Source: Neodiprion pinetum (lineage: Eukaryota; Arthropoda; Insecta; Hymenoptera; Diprionidae). From it: 64,000 nt of DNA. The position numbers were made by a program, and so were the translations under genes. The first letter of the stretch is position 1; each line of letters begins with the position of its first letter. The notes beneath the pieces are model-generated. The model was not told the origin of the DNA and ran no database searches. It saw only the letters and a program-made list of their open reading frames with translations. The stretch is taken from the NCBI RefSeq assembly GCF_021155775.2, contig NC_060236.1, positions 25,620,238-25,684,237 on the forward strand, given 5' to 3'. Positions 22,379 to 34,600 of this stretch are shown here, in pieces.

Positions 22379-23780
22379 TGTTCCACGTAAAACGCCACTT
22401 CGAGACGCAAGCCGCGCCCGTAGACGCGTTCGTTCCTTGAACTTTCAACAGAGACCAGGCTCAGCGGTGGGAGGCAAGTAGTGCCGGGCTGCCGGATCCG
22501 TTGAGGAGTGTGGCGACACTGACGACATCCCCCCCCCTCCGAAACCTTCCGGGAACCGGCTATCGATTGGCCTGCGATGCTTGCCGAGCTTTACCGAGGC
22601 GTCTCGACGCCAAAACGAGTGTCACGAACGTCGGGTTGTGGACGATAAACAGCGATAATCGCGCTGGTGACTGTTAGCGACGAACGTCACTAGTTTAATA
22701 TCATTGTACTAAATCTGATACGTTTCTAAAGTATTTATTACATTTTTCAATTTCAGTATCCGAATACGAAAATGACTCAGAAACGTATGAAACCCTCATT
22801 TGGAAAAGTAAACTCCTGACTATCGCGCCACCTGGAGACTGGAGAATGTTGCGTTGTTGTTGAGAAAAAATAATGCGTCGAGTAACAAAGGCAAACAACC
22901 AATTCATCAAATGACAATTTTGTAGATTGAGTTGTGTTGGGTTGGACGATCTGTTAATCGACGAAATGTTTTCGACGAATTCCGCGCAAATCGTGTTCAA
23001 AATATTTAAGCAGTGGTGTAAGAGTACATAAAAACTATTGTTTTACTGTATAGTTTTATAAGTCAAAGCTGTGACTCATACGATACGCTATAAATCAAAA
23101 CTGTGATGTTCGTATGAGATGAAAAAAAAAAGAAAAAAACAATAAAACGCTAACGTGTTTACGTATTTATTATGTACTCTATTTGAAGCGACCGCCAATT
23201 TAGTAAGAAAATGCCAAATCTGTTACGATGTGGCGCTGCCGTCTAGTACTAAATGATTGCTCACTGTGGCAACGGTGAAGGCGACTGCTGGCCACGGCGT
23301 CGCAGTTGAATTAATTCATGTATAATGTTTCGATTTGTCTCAACTCACTACTACAATGATGCTGCCACCGCGGTACTCTGATACCGAACAATTAATAATT
23401 TAAGACAACAGACATTCCGTCGGGACGATTGATCGTCTACTATAGGTCTATTCGTCCATTATCTCCGATTACCGCCCTCTGACGCGGTAATCAAAAAATT
23501 ATGTCGCAGCCGATGTATTCGCTTATAGCGCTGTACATTTCATCGATTGCATGTATTATTCTCACAAGAATATGTACTTGACGATATTGAGATTAGATTA
23601 ACACGATCTCTGCGGTCTCAACCCATCAATACACCGATACGTTAAATAAGAATTATCACGCATTATAAGACATGAAAGCGCGATAATTCCACGTTTTGAC
23701 GCGCATCCCAGTCACAAATCCTTACACTATGTTCTCACAGTCAGCTGTATGCTACTGTACAGTGTACAACTCGTTTCCTC
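22379..23780. promoter_or_regulatory. ZAD-locus promoter region and intergenic DNA with CTCF-like motifs
   Basis: A moderately GC-rich stretch (about 22380-22690) abuts the ZAD start codon and probably holds its promoter. Further on, three matches to the CTCF core lie at about 22822-22841, 23231-23249 and 23470-23484. These motifs often mark domain boundaries in animals. No gene is recognised in the rest. Confidence 0.35.
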
Positions 23781-24300
23781 AAAATATAGCGTATAAACTC
23801 GTAGGACACTGTCGTAGCTTTGGTCGTAACAACTCCTCGTTGGGGTTGACCTTGACAGGAGGCAGCAACTGAAAGATTAAGAGATACGTAGTAAATAGGA
23901 TCTTTCTAATTAGTGAACTTTCAAAATAAAATAAATTTCGAATAAGCTGCAGTGGTTCTTCATAAAAATTGTAACTAAAGAGCAGTTTCACTTATGTGAT
24001 AACAATTATTCGACTTCAAATGCTGTAATTCCAATAATAATTCTAGTTTCATGTCAAGTTGGATCCACTTTTTTCGATATTAAGTGTTTGAATGAATATT
24101 TTTTTAGCGCTGCTGTCCGTATCATCAGCAACCAACAGTGTCATACTGCCGTTTGTTACCGACAGTGGACATAAGTAGATATCGCCACAGGGCTTCTGTA
24201 ATTCTGTTACGGATAGTGTATGTTGGTAAATGTTCCCAAAGATCTTCCGTGGTGCCGACAACAAGTATTGCTTACAGTTCTACGGTTCGTGTACTACCAT
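23781..24300 (-). other. Unresolved possible small minus-strand transcript next to POLB
   Basis: Two open pieces exist on the minus strand. A short 3' piece at about 23783-23872 ends LRQCPTSLYAIF after a TTTCAG acceptor. A piece of about 70 codons sits at 24052-24264. A strong donor (ACT/GTAAGC) also lies near 24275. I could not join them into one frame and recognise no family. This may be a small divergent gene sharing a promoter with POLB, or chance. Confidence 0.2.
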
Positions 24301-24552
24301 GGTATCCCTAGCCGCCCTCGCCGACAAATACTTTCGTGTATACAATTGTCATCTCACTTCTGTCGAAACCTACGTATTTTCATATTCCTGAAAAGGGCAC
24401 AACGACAGGAAAAAAGCAGAAGATTACGAAATTGCAGCTTTTGGTAGCAATTGAAAAGTGTAGAGGTTATACTCCAATTTGACAGTTCGTTTATTGCTTT
24501 CACGGCGATTGGCGATTAATAATTTTGAGATCCCTGTCAAAATACAAGAAAG

Positions 24553-26087
24553 ATGAGCAAACGAAAGGCACCCGACAACGCAGACAATCTAAACAGTGAT
24601 CTCTCCGATTTTCTGATAGGTATACATCGCCTCAGTTTCATTGAACTTTGACGCGCACTTACTGGGTGAAAGTTTGGTAATCATTTTATCCAAAGTGAAA
24701 ATGTATGAAAAAATTTGCAGAGCTAGCAAATTACGAGCGGAATGTCAGTAAAAACATCTACAAATATAACGCTTACCGTAAAGCTGCTGGAACTTTGGCT
24801 GCACTATCATACCGAGTGAAGAATGGTGAAGAGGCAAAAAAGTTGCCAGGGGTTGGAGAGAAGATCGCAAAAAAAATTGATGAGTTCCTTCAAACCGGAA
24901 AATTACAAAAACTTGAAAAAGTAAGTTATCGTCAGCCACAATCTATAGTAACATGTGTAGGTCAATATCGATATCCTTAAACTCTATAGAACAATGAAAT
25001 TTCATAACGCAGCTGTATTAGGATTTAACCTTGTATTTGTCATTTTCAGATTAATGCTGATGGCATCAGTGCTCCTATAAACTTGATGACCAGGGTATCA
25101 GGAATTGGACCATCGAAGGCAAAGGAATTGGTAGATGCTGGTATAAAGACTTTGGAAGACCTGAGAAAAAACCAAGATAAATTAACACATCATCAGAAAA
25201 TTGGTTTGAAGTATGATTTTTACTACATTTGGAATCTTCCCTACCATTTTCGTAATCTCGAAACAATTTTTAATCAAGCTATTTCAAATTTTTTCTTCCT
25301 CATGATGTATTTGCAATAATTTTTTCTAATTTTTGGCAGGTACTTTCAAGATTTTGAACAGAAAATTCCAAGGGAAGAGGTGCGGCGACTCGAGACCAGT
25401 CTCAAATCAGTGATTGCTAATTTAGACAAAGAGTATATACTTACAATCTGTGGTAGTTATAGACGTGGAAAGGATGAGAGCGGCGATATTGACGTCTTGA
25501 TAACACATCCAAAATTCACATCCGAAAGTATGGATGCGAAAAATAAAGGCGGTATGCTAAAAAATATTGTTAAATATCTTGAAAAGGAGGGAATAATCAC
25601 AGAGACTATCTCTATCGGCAACACAAAGTTTATGGTATGCAGCTATATTAACAAAGAATATCTTGATTTGCATCAACACAGACTTAAGCATTGTCAAAAT
25701 TGGAATTGCTTTCAAACAGGGTGTTTGCCGAGATCCAGCAGAATCGAGTAAACCATTTCGCCGACTTGATATAAGAGTTACTCCCAGCGATCACTACTAC
25801 TGTGCCGTATTATATTTTACCGGCAGTGATTTATTCAATAAAAATATGCGGGCACACGCACTTAAAAAGAAATTTACGTTGAACGAGTATACCTTGAAAC
25901 ATCTAACATTGGAAGGTACGGATCAACATGCAAAATCCGGCAATCAACTTTAAAGTTTAGATTAATCGACCCTTTTACAATTTCTATTAAAGGGTTACCA
26001 GGGAATGCTGAATTAATCACAAGTGAAGAGGATATCTTCAGTAAACTTGGACTTCCATACAAAAAACCGGAAGAGAGGAATTCATAA
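24553..26087 (+). CDS. POLB: DNA polymerase beta
   Basis: This is a gap-filling polymerase and dRP lyase of nuclear base-excision repair (X family). Six exons join cleanly: 24553-24619, 24721-24920, 25050-25210, 25340-25634, 25720-25915 and 25993-26087, giving 337 residues (human 335). Seen in order are the N-terminal MSKRKAP, the 8-kDa lyase domain with KLPGVGEKIAKKIDEF (lyase Lys about residue 74), and the helix-hairpin-helix TRVSGIGPSKAKEL. Then come the catalytic CGSYRRGKDESGDIDVL (two metal-binding Asp near 192 and 194), RRLDIRV (third Asp) and YFTGSDLFNKNMR. The first exon is tiny and ends after one base of a Glu codon. All catalytic residues are present, so the gene looks functional. 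The start fits the family N-terminus. Confidence 0.96.
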
Positions 26088-27054
26088 TGCCAAAGATTCA
26101 CAAAATGTGATAATTCCAGGCCATGAAAGTATGCGCATCATAACATAGTGCATACGTATATGTATATAACGTTCTTTATTAATTCGATATATCTGGGTAG
26201 AAATCATACAAGACCTCATTAGCGTTGAGATCTATATTGTTATGAAATTATTAAATACTAATATTTTCAGCCATATTCTGTATCACAAAACGAAATGCGT
26301 AAATAGAAACTATATCTTAATATAAACTGAATTGGTTCAATTCTTAGCCTATTCTCTTTATATCTCTGTTACTGAAAGGTCAATAGTAATTATCGGTATC
26401 ATGAGATGCCACACCTCATTTTAACAGCTTGGTTGAAACAAAATATTTATAACAAAACTGAAAATGCACCGCAAGCATATGCATGCGTATGAATATGTAA
26501 ATAGTGTTGGAGAATAACATAAAATTACATATGTTATATTTTACTCAAACTACAACACCAATAACAAGCATTTACCCAAATTAAATGGGATTTGTCCAAA
26601 GCGGTAAAATAATAATTACATCTAACATAAGTATCGTCGATTAAAACGCTAACCGTGGAGCCGATTTTGCTGTGCTTTCCGTTCAGACTACATCCTGAGC
26701 CGACGCTCGCCTAACAAAAAGTTCACTGTCAGTCCCTGAGACTGACGCCATGCTTAGCGTGTTATAATGCCAAAATCAGTCAAACCAGTTTGAATGAATC
26801 TGACGAACATGGTCGGTTATTAACTCAAACACTTTTCTGTCAAAAATTAAATCTTACTAATTGGAACGAGTCGCTAAAGTAAATTATACATGTGGGCTAG
26901 TACAAACAGTGGGTGTATATTGCCCAAAACGACAGGCTTAAAATTAGATTATCATTTTTTTCATTCCACTTAATTATTTGACCAATGGTTTGGAATTCTG
27001 AGCTGAAGAAATTCCAAAACTTTCTTCTCAACTGTGGAATAGATAGGGTTGTGT
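26088..27054. other. Convergent intergenic stretch between POLB and HGSNAT
   Basis: It holds the two 3' UTRs, POLB from the left and HGSNAT from the right. No further coding signal is seen. Confidence 0.5.
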
Positions 27055-30000
27055 CTATACTGTGAGAATAATTTCTTTCTTGTGAAGCACATAAGTAATA
27101 ATGGCCCAAAGCGCCGTGGTCCACAAGTTTAGTGATAATACATTAGCATGCGTCCTAACTCCATTAATCGTCAAGGTCCAAGGAAATACTCCCATCGTAA
27201 AGTAATGCCCCATATACAAGAATATAGCATTTGTACCTGAAAAATAGTGAATGAAATCAACACGTATTACTTTAATGCAAAACAAATCAGAATAAAGTAT
27301 ACCAGAAAAGTTGGTAACTTGCCTGCGTAAAAGAACGGAGCTCCACTCCACCAATGTTGAAGATCAATCAGAATGTAGAGAATTGTATTCATGGCAAATG
27401 CTATACTAGATGTTGCGAGCACATAAGACAACGACATCATCGATTTATTCACAGGAATAACACCATCTTCTTTACTGAAGTTACATAAAATACCAGCCAA
27501 AATACCCTGCATAAAATAATAAATAATTCATACAGGTTTTTTTCAGAGTTCAGTATATCTGTGATCAATAGCTGTAATCTTACCGTAATCACAGACCACA
27601 AAAGCCAACGAATCACACGGGACTTTGCTTGGTGGTACGTTAGCATGATTCTACCAGCTTGAACACCCATATAAACCAGTAACACAGCTGAAATGGTGCT
27701 CATAATTCCTAGATGAGAGATAAGAAGGAGCACATTATAAGCAGTCTGAACTTTGTAGGTATGTAACAACGATACATTCGTGAGTCAATAATTGGATGTG
27801 CGAACCTTCAGGGTCATAGGGTGGGTGTTTTCCATAAACTCCGGACTTCTTCATATATATATGGTTACCGAAAATAGTTCTGTCGATGTATCCAGCTGCT
27901 CCTGCAGTACAATTAGCATGTGCTCCATGTTCATGAAGTCCACCTGGTCCTAAGTATCCTTTTGGACAACCAGGAACTGGTAGATGGAACGTCAGGAGCA
28001 AGTGTGTGGTTGCAATGGCAATAATAACCAACCACTGCGCCCAAGCATCCAAAATGTCTTGGAGAAATTTTAGTCGGTCATACTGCGAATAACAGAATCC
28101 TCCCTCATCAATGGTTTGTTAATATTAGCATAAACATCACAGCAGATCGACTAATGATTCATCATAGATATTAAACAATCAGTTCAAAAACCAGTTTTAG
28201 AGCCAACCTGAAAAGTTCGTTGCGCCTTGGTGAATATAGCTTCAAGCGTCGCGCAGATAAAGTACGATACTCCCAATAATTGTAAGATTCCTGGAAATCT
28301 GAGATCGTTGAGTTTCAGAATTACGCAATTCTCAGTTGTTCTGGTTAGTGAGTTGATAACCAGGCCAAGAAATATCAAAGTTACAGATCGACAAAAACAA
28401 CGTAAAATGATCCTGCTTCGGGATATAGATATCCTAAGTTGGGTACGCAGTGAAATTATTATGGTGAATCCCATGATCCATGCAAAGCTAAAATCAATCA
28501 CAAAATTGGAGATCATCAAAAAAAGTACTTCGACTGAAAGTAACAAGAATATTTGTAGAGGTTTGTTTCATGCTTACAATGGCAACACCAAGTCTGCCAG
28601 TGTTATTCCATTCCATGGGCTATGATTGAAAAACCAGTATTTACCCCCACCATTGTTGACGAATATCATCAATAAAATCGCAATTCTGGGAAAAAAATTC
28701 ATCCTTGAATTACATGAGGAAAAACCGGTTTGACCTGAACCATTAGCTAAATTTGAGATTCTTGTACCTAACAGAGTGCTTCGTAATCATTTTATTTTTT
28801 ATACTAGTCTTACTTGAAAACCAGTATTTACCCCCACTGTTGTTGAATATTATCAATAAAATCTTAATACTGGGAAAAAATTCCTTCGAAACAAATTACA
28901 TTAGGATAAACTGGTTGCCCTTACACATAAGCTTAGTTTAAAAAATTTGTTAAACATTTTTGGGATGTTGTAACACAGTGTTTTGTTTGTTCAAGATGTT
29001 TAAAGTGCTAAGAATAAATCGAAAAAAATCCCCCTATCGTGGGCCAATGTCTGCATAATCGAAATGAAAAATAAAATTTTTCAGAATTTTTTCTGATTTT
29101 TAAATAATGCTAATTTTTAGATTAGTTTGAATAATTATAAGAAATTAATAGTTGTAGGAAAATATTTAAATAAACTCAGGAATGCTTTTTTGAAAATGGA
29201 GAATGTTATAAAAAAAAAAAGGAAATTCATCGGTTGAGTTGCCATTATTTATTGAATGCCCCATTATATAATTATACGTTACCCACGAAAGGTGTCCAAA
29301 AATTTCGCTCGAGTGCTAAATCTGGTCACCCTCTCTATAGGCCTAGGTGAAGATTCGTTTTCCTGCAGTCTTCCCAGATCCTGAAATACAAAATACCAAA
29401 CATCAGTAATATCAAAGTATTATAAATCACTTTCTCTTGAAAATATCCACTCACACTCTGAACTTCGGGCACATCTCTCCTTAAAAATCTGGTCATTAGT
29501 CCGGAGCGAACGACAAATGTTCCGAGTGCCCATGTGGCCGAGAAGAAAAACATGAGCATAAATGCTGCCAAAATTGCTGCAAAAATATTTATGTACAGAA
29601 CTTCCAAGTTCCAATATAGCTTTTTCAAAGTTGCAATACTTAATTCCTTACGCATATATGGATTTGGTGGTTGATATGTGGTATAAATTTCCGAGCAGCT
29701 ACGATCCGTCAAGTTCATTTCATAGTGTCCATGCTCCTCGAATTTAAAAGTGGTACTGAAAAATCATATATTATTGCAGAATTCATAGCAATAATTTCTC
29801 TATTTTGAAGGTCTGCTATGGAAAATAACATTATGCATGTAAACATATGGAAATATTTGTCTAACATCTTAAATAAAATTGTATGGTATACTTTTCCTAC
29901 ACCTGGTCATTTACTGGTGCTTGTTGAATTACTGGTACAGTTATCCTGTATATTCTGAATAGATCTTCAATCTTTAACCAAATCTCTACACATTTTTTCA

Positions 30001-30420
30001 ACTTTTGACAGTCAATTATAAATCTCCTGAATCTTTGCTAATGTCCATAAGAAAATTGATTGGTATATGTAATAGAAAGCTGCAGTAGTATGCTGCAAAA
30101 TATACCCACTGGCAGTATTCCAACCCATCCTGCACATAGTAAACATGATACGGATGCTTTGTGTCTACTGAGAGTGTTGTGTTGCTGTTTCCAGGTAAGA
30201 CACTGCGTAGTGTTCCATTACACTGAAAATCATGACAATAAGTAAAGAATACCAAATTTGATTTTCCTGTTAGATTACGTACCAAGAAGCACTCTGTCGA
30301 TTGTCCGTAAAATTTTATGCTGCCGTTGTTGCTATTGATTAGACTCAGGCAAGCTATGTCTATCCCAAGAGTTTTGTCATCGCAAGAGAAATTACCATTT
30401 CTCCCAACTAGAAGCTCCAT
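27055..30420 (-). CDS. HGSNAT: Heparan-alpha-glucosaminide N-acetyltransferase
   Basis: This lysosomal multi-pass membrane enzyme moves acetyl from cytosolic acetyl-CoA to terminal glucosamine of heparan sulfate. Ten exons: 30420-30283, 30222-30106, about 29736-29455, 29380-29283, 28685-28578, 28487-28208, 28082-27806, 27708-27584, 27506-27323 and 27236-27055; about 596 residues. Seen are a Cys-containing luminal N-domain, FLDTFRG, then VNNGGGKYWFFNHSPWNG with the active-site His (exon 5), LPVPGCPKGYLGPGG, CTAGAAGYIDR, YDPEG, MGVQAGRIML, PVNKSMMSLSYV, and a hydrophobic C-terminus. Exon 9 ends at a CAG/GCAAGT donor. The exon 2 to 3 join does not fit the obvious CAG acceptor (wrong phase); a GAG acceptor at 29737 does. 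The ATG gives no clear signal peptide, so an upstream start is possible. Confidence 0.93.
28814..28869 (-). pseudogene. Relic tandem copy of HGSNAT exon 5
   Basis: In the intron before exon 5 there is a second, diverged copy of the 5' part of exon 5 (KYWF motif kept, GGGKYW in frame) together with its CCCAG acceptor and at least 50 bases of upstream intron. The copy stops just before the active-site His codon, where a donor-like AA/GTAAGA occurs. Its exit phase would not fit exon 6. It is probably a dead duplicate. Confidence 0.75.
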
Positions 30421-31615
30421 GGTTTTCGAATGGTAAGAGACAAAGGCTTCAAAGCTGATGTATCTTTTCGCTAGCTAGGTGTAAGAATATAAAAGAATTT
30501 GTTAGGCATACTTTCTATGACCTACAGTACCCAGGTGGATTTCCCGCAGATTATACCGGGTTACAAAAAATATATGCAAAGGTTATTGACAGACTGAAAC
30601 TAAAAATGTTATGTTTCCAATCGAGAACTAATAATAGCGCAATAAAGTCGCGTCTTAAATTGGAAAAAAATAAAATGTGTCATCAAGCGTATCTTCGCAA
30701 TGGTCCGCTACGTCAATTGTTGCTGCGTAACGTTAGAAATGCTTATAACCGATGAACTATTATAACCATAACTAATGTGTTTCAGTTTAATTGGCCCAGA
30801 TTTGGTAAAAATCGGAAGTTTTTACTTGCAAATAGTAGTAACTTTCTCTAGCTAATCAGCTCCAGTACCGCCCCAAATTTTCGCTTCTCGGAAAAACAAT
30901 GATACAAAATCAGAGAGCTCGTACCTGTCACCAGTCTCACGCGTAACTATACGCTATAACTGCGTAACTGTTCAGCTGTTCACCCGAACGTGCTGACCAT
31001 AAGAGAGGGCCGACCAATGCAGGCACTTTTTGTGTTCCCACTGTGTAGTAGCGCCCTCTAGCACTACGGTCCTATGTGGAAGTCTGGAAATAAGTCGACT
31101 TTTTTGGTGACGGGGGTGTCCCGCTCACAGCAGCCGCTAGACGGGTAAAGCCAGAGACCATACAGCGTCAAGATAAGCGGGGGGCATACTTGTTGTATCA
31201 GTCCACTACTACGTGTTTCCCCCGCCAAGTCGCCGAATAGAGTGAGAGTCACTACTTCGTGGTGACAGTAAACGCTAGCATCTGTGTTGTCGCCGTTGTC
31301 TCCAAGCTCTCTCTGTTGGCACGGCTTACATTCGGTACAGAGCGCGTAGTCTTTAGCGCGTAGAGCGTCAAAATTTGAATAATACATTACGTTCAGACAT
31401 ATTGCAAAATTTCTTTTTTGAAAATATATTTTTGTCATTTTAAAAATCATCACTAACATACATTACACATTCTATCTCAACAAGAACTAAATACTACGTG
31501 CAAGAATTGTACTTCAACTCCAATTGCGTAACCATCTACAACAGTTTTCAATTAACGGTGAAGAATAAAAAGGCAAGATGGCTGATGAGCATACAATATA
31601 AAGCTTTACACTGTT
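30421..31615. other. Intergenic region between HGSNAT start and INTU stop
   Basis: It contains the HGSNAT promoter and 5' UTR. A GC-richer block lies at about 31040-31380 without a recognisable gene. A CTCF-like core lies at 31049-31064. A minus-strand open frame at 31064-31459 resembles no family. Confidence 0.4.
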
Positions 31616-34600
31616 TTAGATTGTATTCAATCTGAATGCCATTTCGATCAAACTTTGGGGCGCTGAATCCCGATAACAGACGTACAGTTCTCGAGGTTGC
31701 GGTGATGTATACGAACGTCCAACTACCCAGTATGTATCACCTTCGCACTCGAAAAGGACACCATGTTCCTTGATGGCGATCAAACTCTTGTTAATCACAG
31801 ATTTGTCCGTATCTTGATTGAGCATTTTCTCAAACCTCACAGTTCTTTGAAGAAGTTTATGAATGACACGGGCAGCGCTGTTGAAGAATCCAAGAACTTT
31901 TGAATCCTTCACACTCCCTTCGATCCCGACATTCGAAGATAATAAAACACCTTCAAGTGTATCTAAATGCACATAGTGAAGCAAAGTGTCTTCGGTACCT
32001 GCGCTCACCTTTTTTGGCACTATATATTCTGCTTGAGTCAACAAGTTTTGACGAATGTCTGTTATATCCATTGTACTTGGCTGACTCTCATTCTACAAAG
32101 AAAAGTAACGTTTGAAACAGATCAGAACACGGTTAATTAACATCTTATGGTATTACTGCTTATTATGAAAACTTAGCTATTTTTTAAACACCTCACCCGA
32201 TCATAATCCATGTCAGAGTCACTGCCATCAGATTGTCGAGAATTCGTATTATTTATTCTCTCTCTCGTTGCACGTCGGCCTAGGATTGGAGCAACATCAT
32301 CACTTGCTTCACTGACTGCTCCAGTTCCCTGACTTGTAGAATCTTCAGAAGTTTGCAAAGAATAGACTGTGGATGAATAAACCACTCAAATTGAGAACAT
32401 TCCAGAGCATGTGTACTATATGAAAATTACGCAAACAAGTGCATTAGAAATGCATACCAGATCCTGAGGAGATAGTACTCTGTTCGAGACTGCGTCTTTT
32501 TAAAATGGATGATACTTCCGGGCTCTTTTTACTGGCCACAGAGTTTGTTTTTGGCAATGTGGAACGAGGGTCGTTTGATTTTACCAGACCAAATAAATTT
32601 TCGGCAATGCTAGGAATAGATTTGTTCACTGCCCCATCTTGAGTTAGCTCAATTCCTGATCTAGTATTGGCCGCGATCCATTTCTCAGCCAATGTTGGTA
32701 TACCGATTTTTTGTACGTGTTTTAAAGTTTCCTGCGCCTCTTCTACATAAAATACATCTGGGCTGGCATTGTTTTCAAGTCTAAAATAAGGATGTTCAGA
32801 AATAGTTTTATTCACAAGGTTACGTAAAATGTCTTTCAAACACAAGGTCGAAAAAAAAATTCAGCTAGCCCATCAAAATGTAATCAAACATCATCCTTAC
32901 TCTGCTGTACATCCTCCAGACTCAAGTAGAACAGCCAATAACTGGTTACCAAAACCAACAACGAGTAAGAACCACTTTCCATTAGGTACAAAGGGTTTTT
33001 CGTTTTCAACGTCAGGCTGCAGATGACCGCGATTACACGACAAAGGATAGACTTCCTTCCATACAATCAAAGATTTCACGGGTTCGTTTTTGATTAAATT
33101 CAGTAATCCTTTTTGACGTAAGAAGCTATGAATTTCAATCAGATCTTGATGGGGTAGATGAGATCCCAGAAGAAAATCTTTGTGATATAGACAACTTCCA
33201 AGAATTGTATAAAGGCGTTGACAATCCATAGGATCTTCATTCTGGAAAGAATTAATAACATATCCGTGACTAGTGTGGTAATAATACGACAGAAATTTGG
33301 TACATATTTCCAGTTTACAAGTGATCAGAATTTATATTTCAATCACCCAATCTCTGTAGTCCATAGCTTCCATTTCGTTCAAAGCCGCATCTATTTGGAT
33401 TTGAGCATCTCTTGGCAATTGGATAAAACGTGCAGCTGGCAAAGTATCGTGAAAATTTGATGCTTTTAAACTATATGACAAATCATTTTTTGATTCGTTT
33501 GTAAAAGCTACGTTCGTCGATTCTTTACTCAGTCTCCAAAACAGCAATGAGAAGAAATGGTCTAAAGTGGAATGATATTCTTTTGGAGTGAAACACTCCC
33601 CCAAAGTCCGATAACTAAATTCTAGAACTCGTACAACATCTTCAGTTATTTCCAATGTTTCTTGAAGACAGCAACTGCAAATGCATAAGTGTTTACATGT
33701 GTTGAATTAATAAAACAAAATAAAAAACTGTTTCATTTTGCAACTTACAATTTTTCTGGCAGTGCTAGTAAAAGCAATTCTTCTCCCTTGGATACATAGG
33801 AAATATGGATCAGTTTGTTCTCAAACCAAGTAGATGTGCTAGAACGTAAAAATATGGTCAAACGTTAGATTACATATTAATTGATTGAATGAACGGTCAT
33901 ATAAGTAAAAAAATGAATAATAATAAATAACAGAATTTGTATTCTTATAATATTCACAAAGTATAGTTACAAAATAAAAACCTTATTGGACGAGGACCCG
34001 ATATTCCAGGAAGCATGTGATCGAGGGTAGCGAATGCCCCTCTTGCTCGACACAGGATAGACTGAGTACTATTATCACACGACCTCGGAAATGTGTATAG
34101 AACATCCTGAAGCTCTGGTCCGGTTTCAGAAAGGCCAGTTGTCTTTATAAATGTTATACCCACAGAGTGTTTCAAAAGCGATTCCATCAATGGATGGGAT
34201 TCCTCCTCCGATACCAATCGACGCACCATTGGCGATTGTGGCTGTAGAATGAAAAGTACCATATGCACCTCAGTTGTAATCAACAGATGGATTTACTTGC
34301 GTGTAATCATTTTTTACCTTGTCAAAATTACTTTCCAACGCAGTTTTACCAATTTCACTACCAGCAACTCTTTGCAGTTCTAATTTTACCTAAGAAATGT
34401 AATTAGAATTTTGAAGATTTTTAACCGACAAGTAATCAATTTCATATATAATCTAAATCATTCCACGATCTTACATTTTGCAGCTCAAGAATTTCAGACA
34501 GTAAGCTTTCTAAGTTTTCAATATTCACTTCTCTGCCATCCATGCTTCTTAGCCAATCACCAATCTTGATGTTTTTATCTTTGATGGCTTCTCCCCCAGG

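Noticed and set aside
24052..24264. A 71-codon minus-strand gene next to POLB
   Set aside because: All frames close just upstream and the 3' piece could not be joined in phase. Kept only as an unresolved stretch.
31064..31459. A 131-codon minus-strand protein between HGSNAT and INTU
   Set aside because: No recognisable motif, no splice context, and the frame is explained by the higher GC content of the block.
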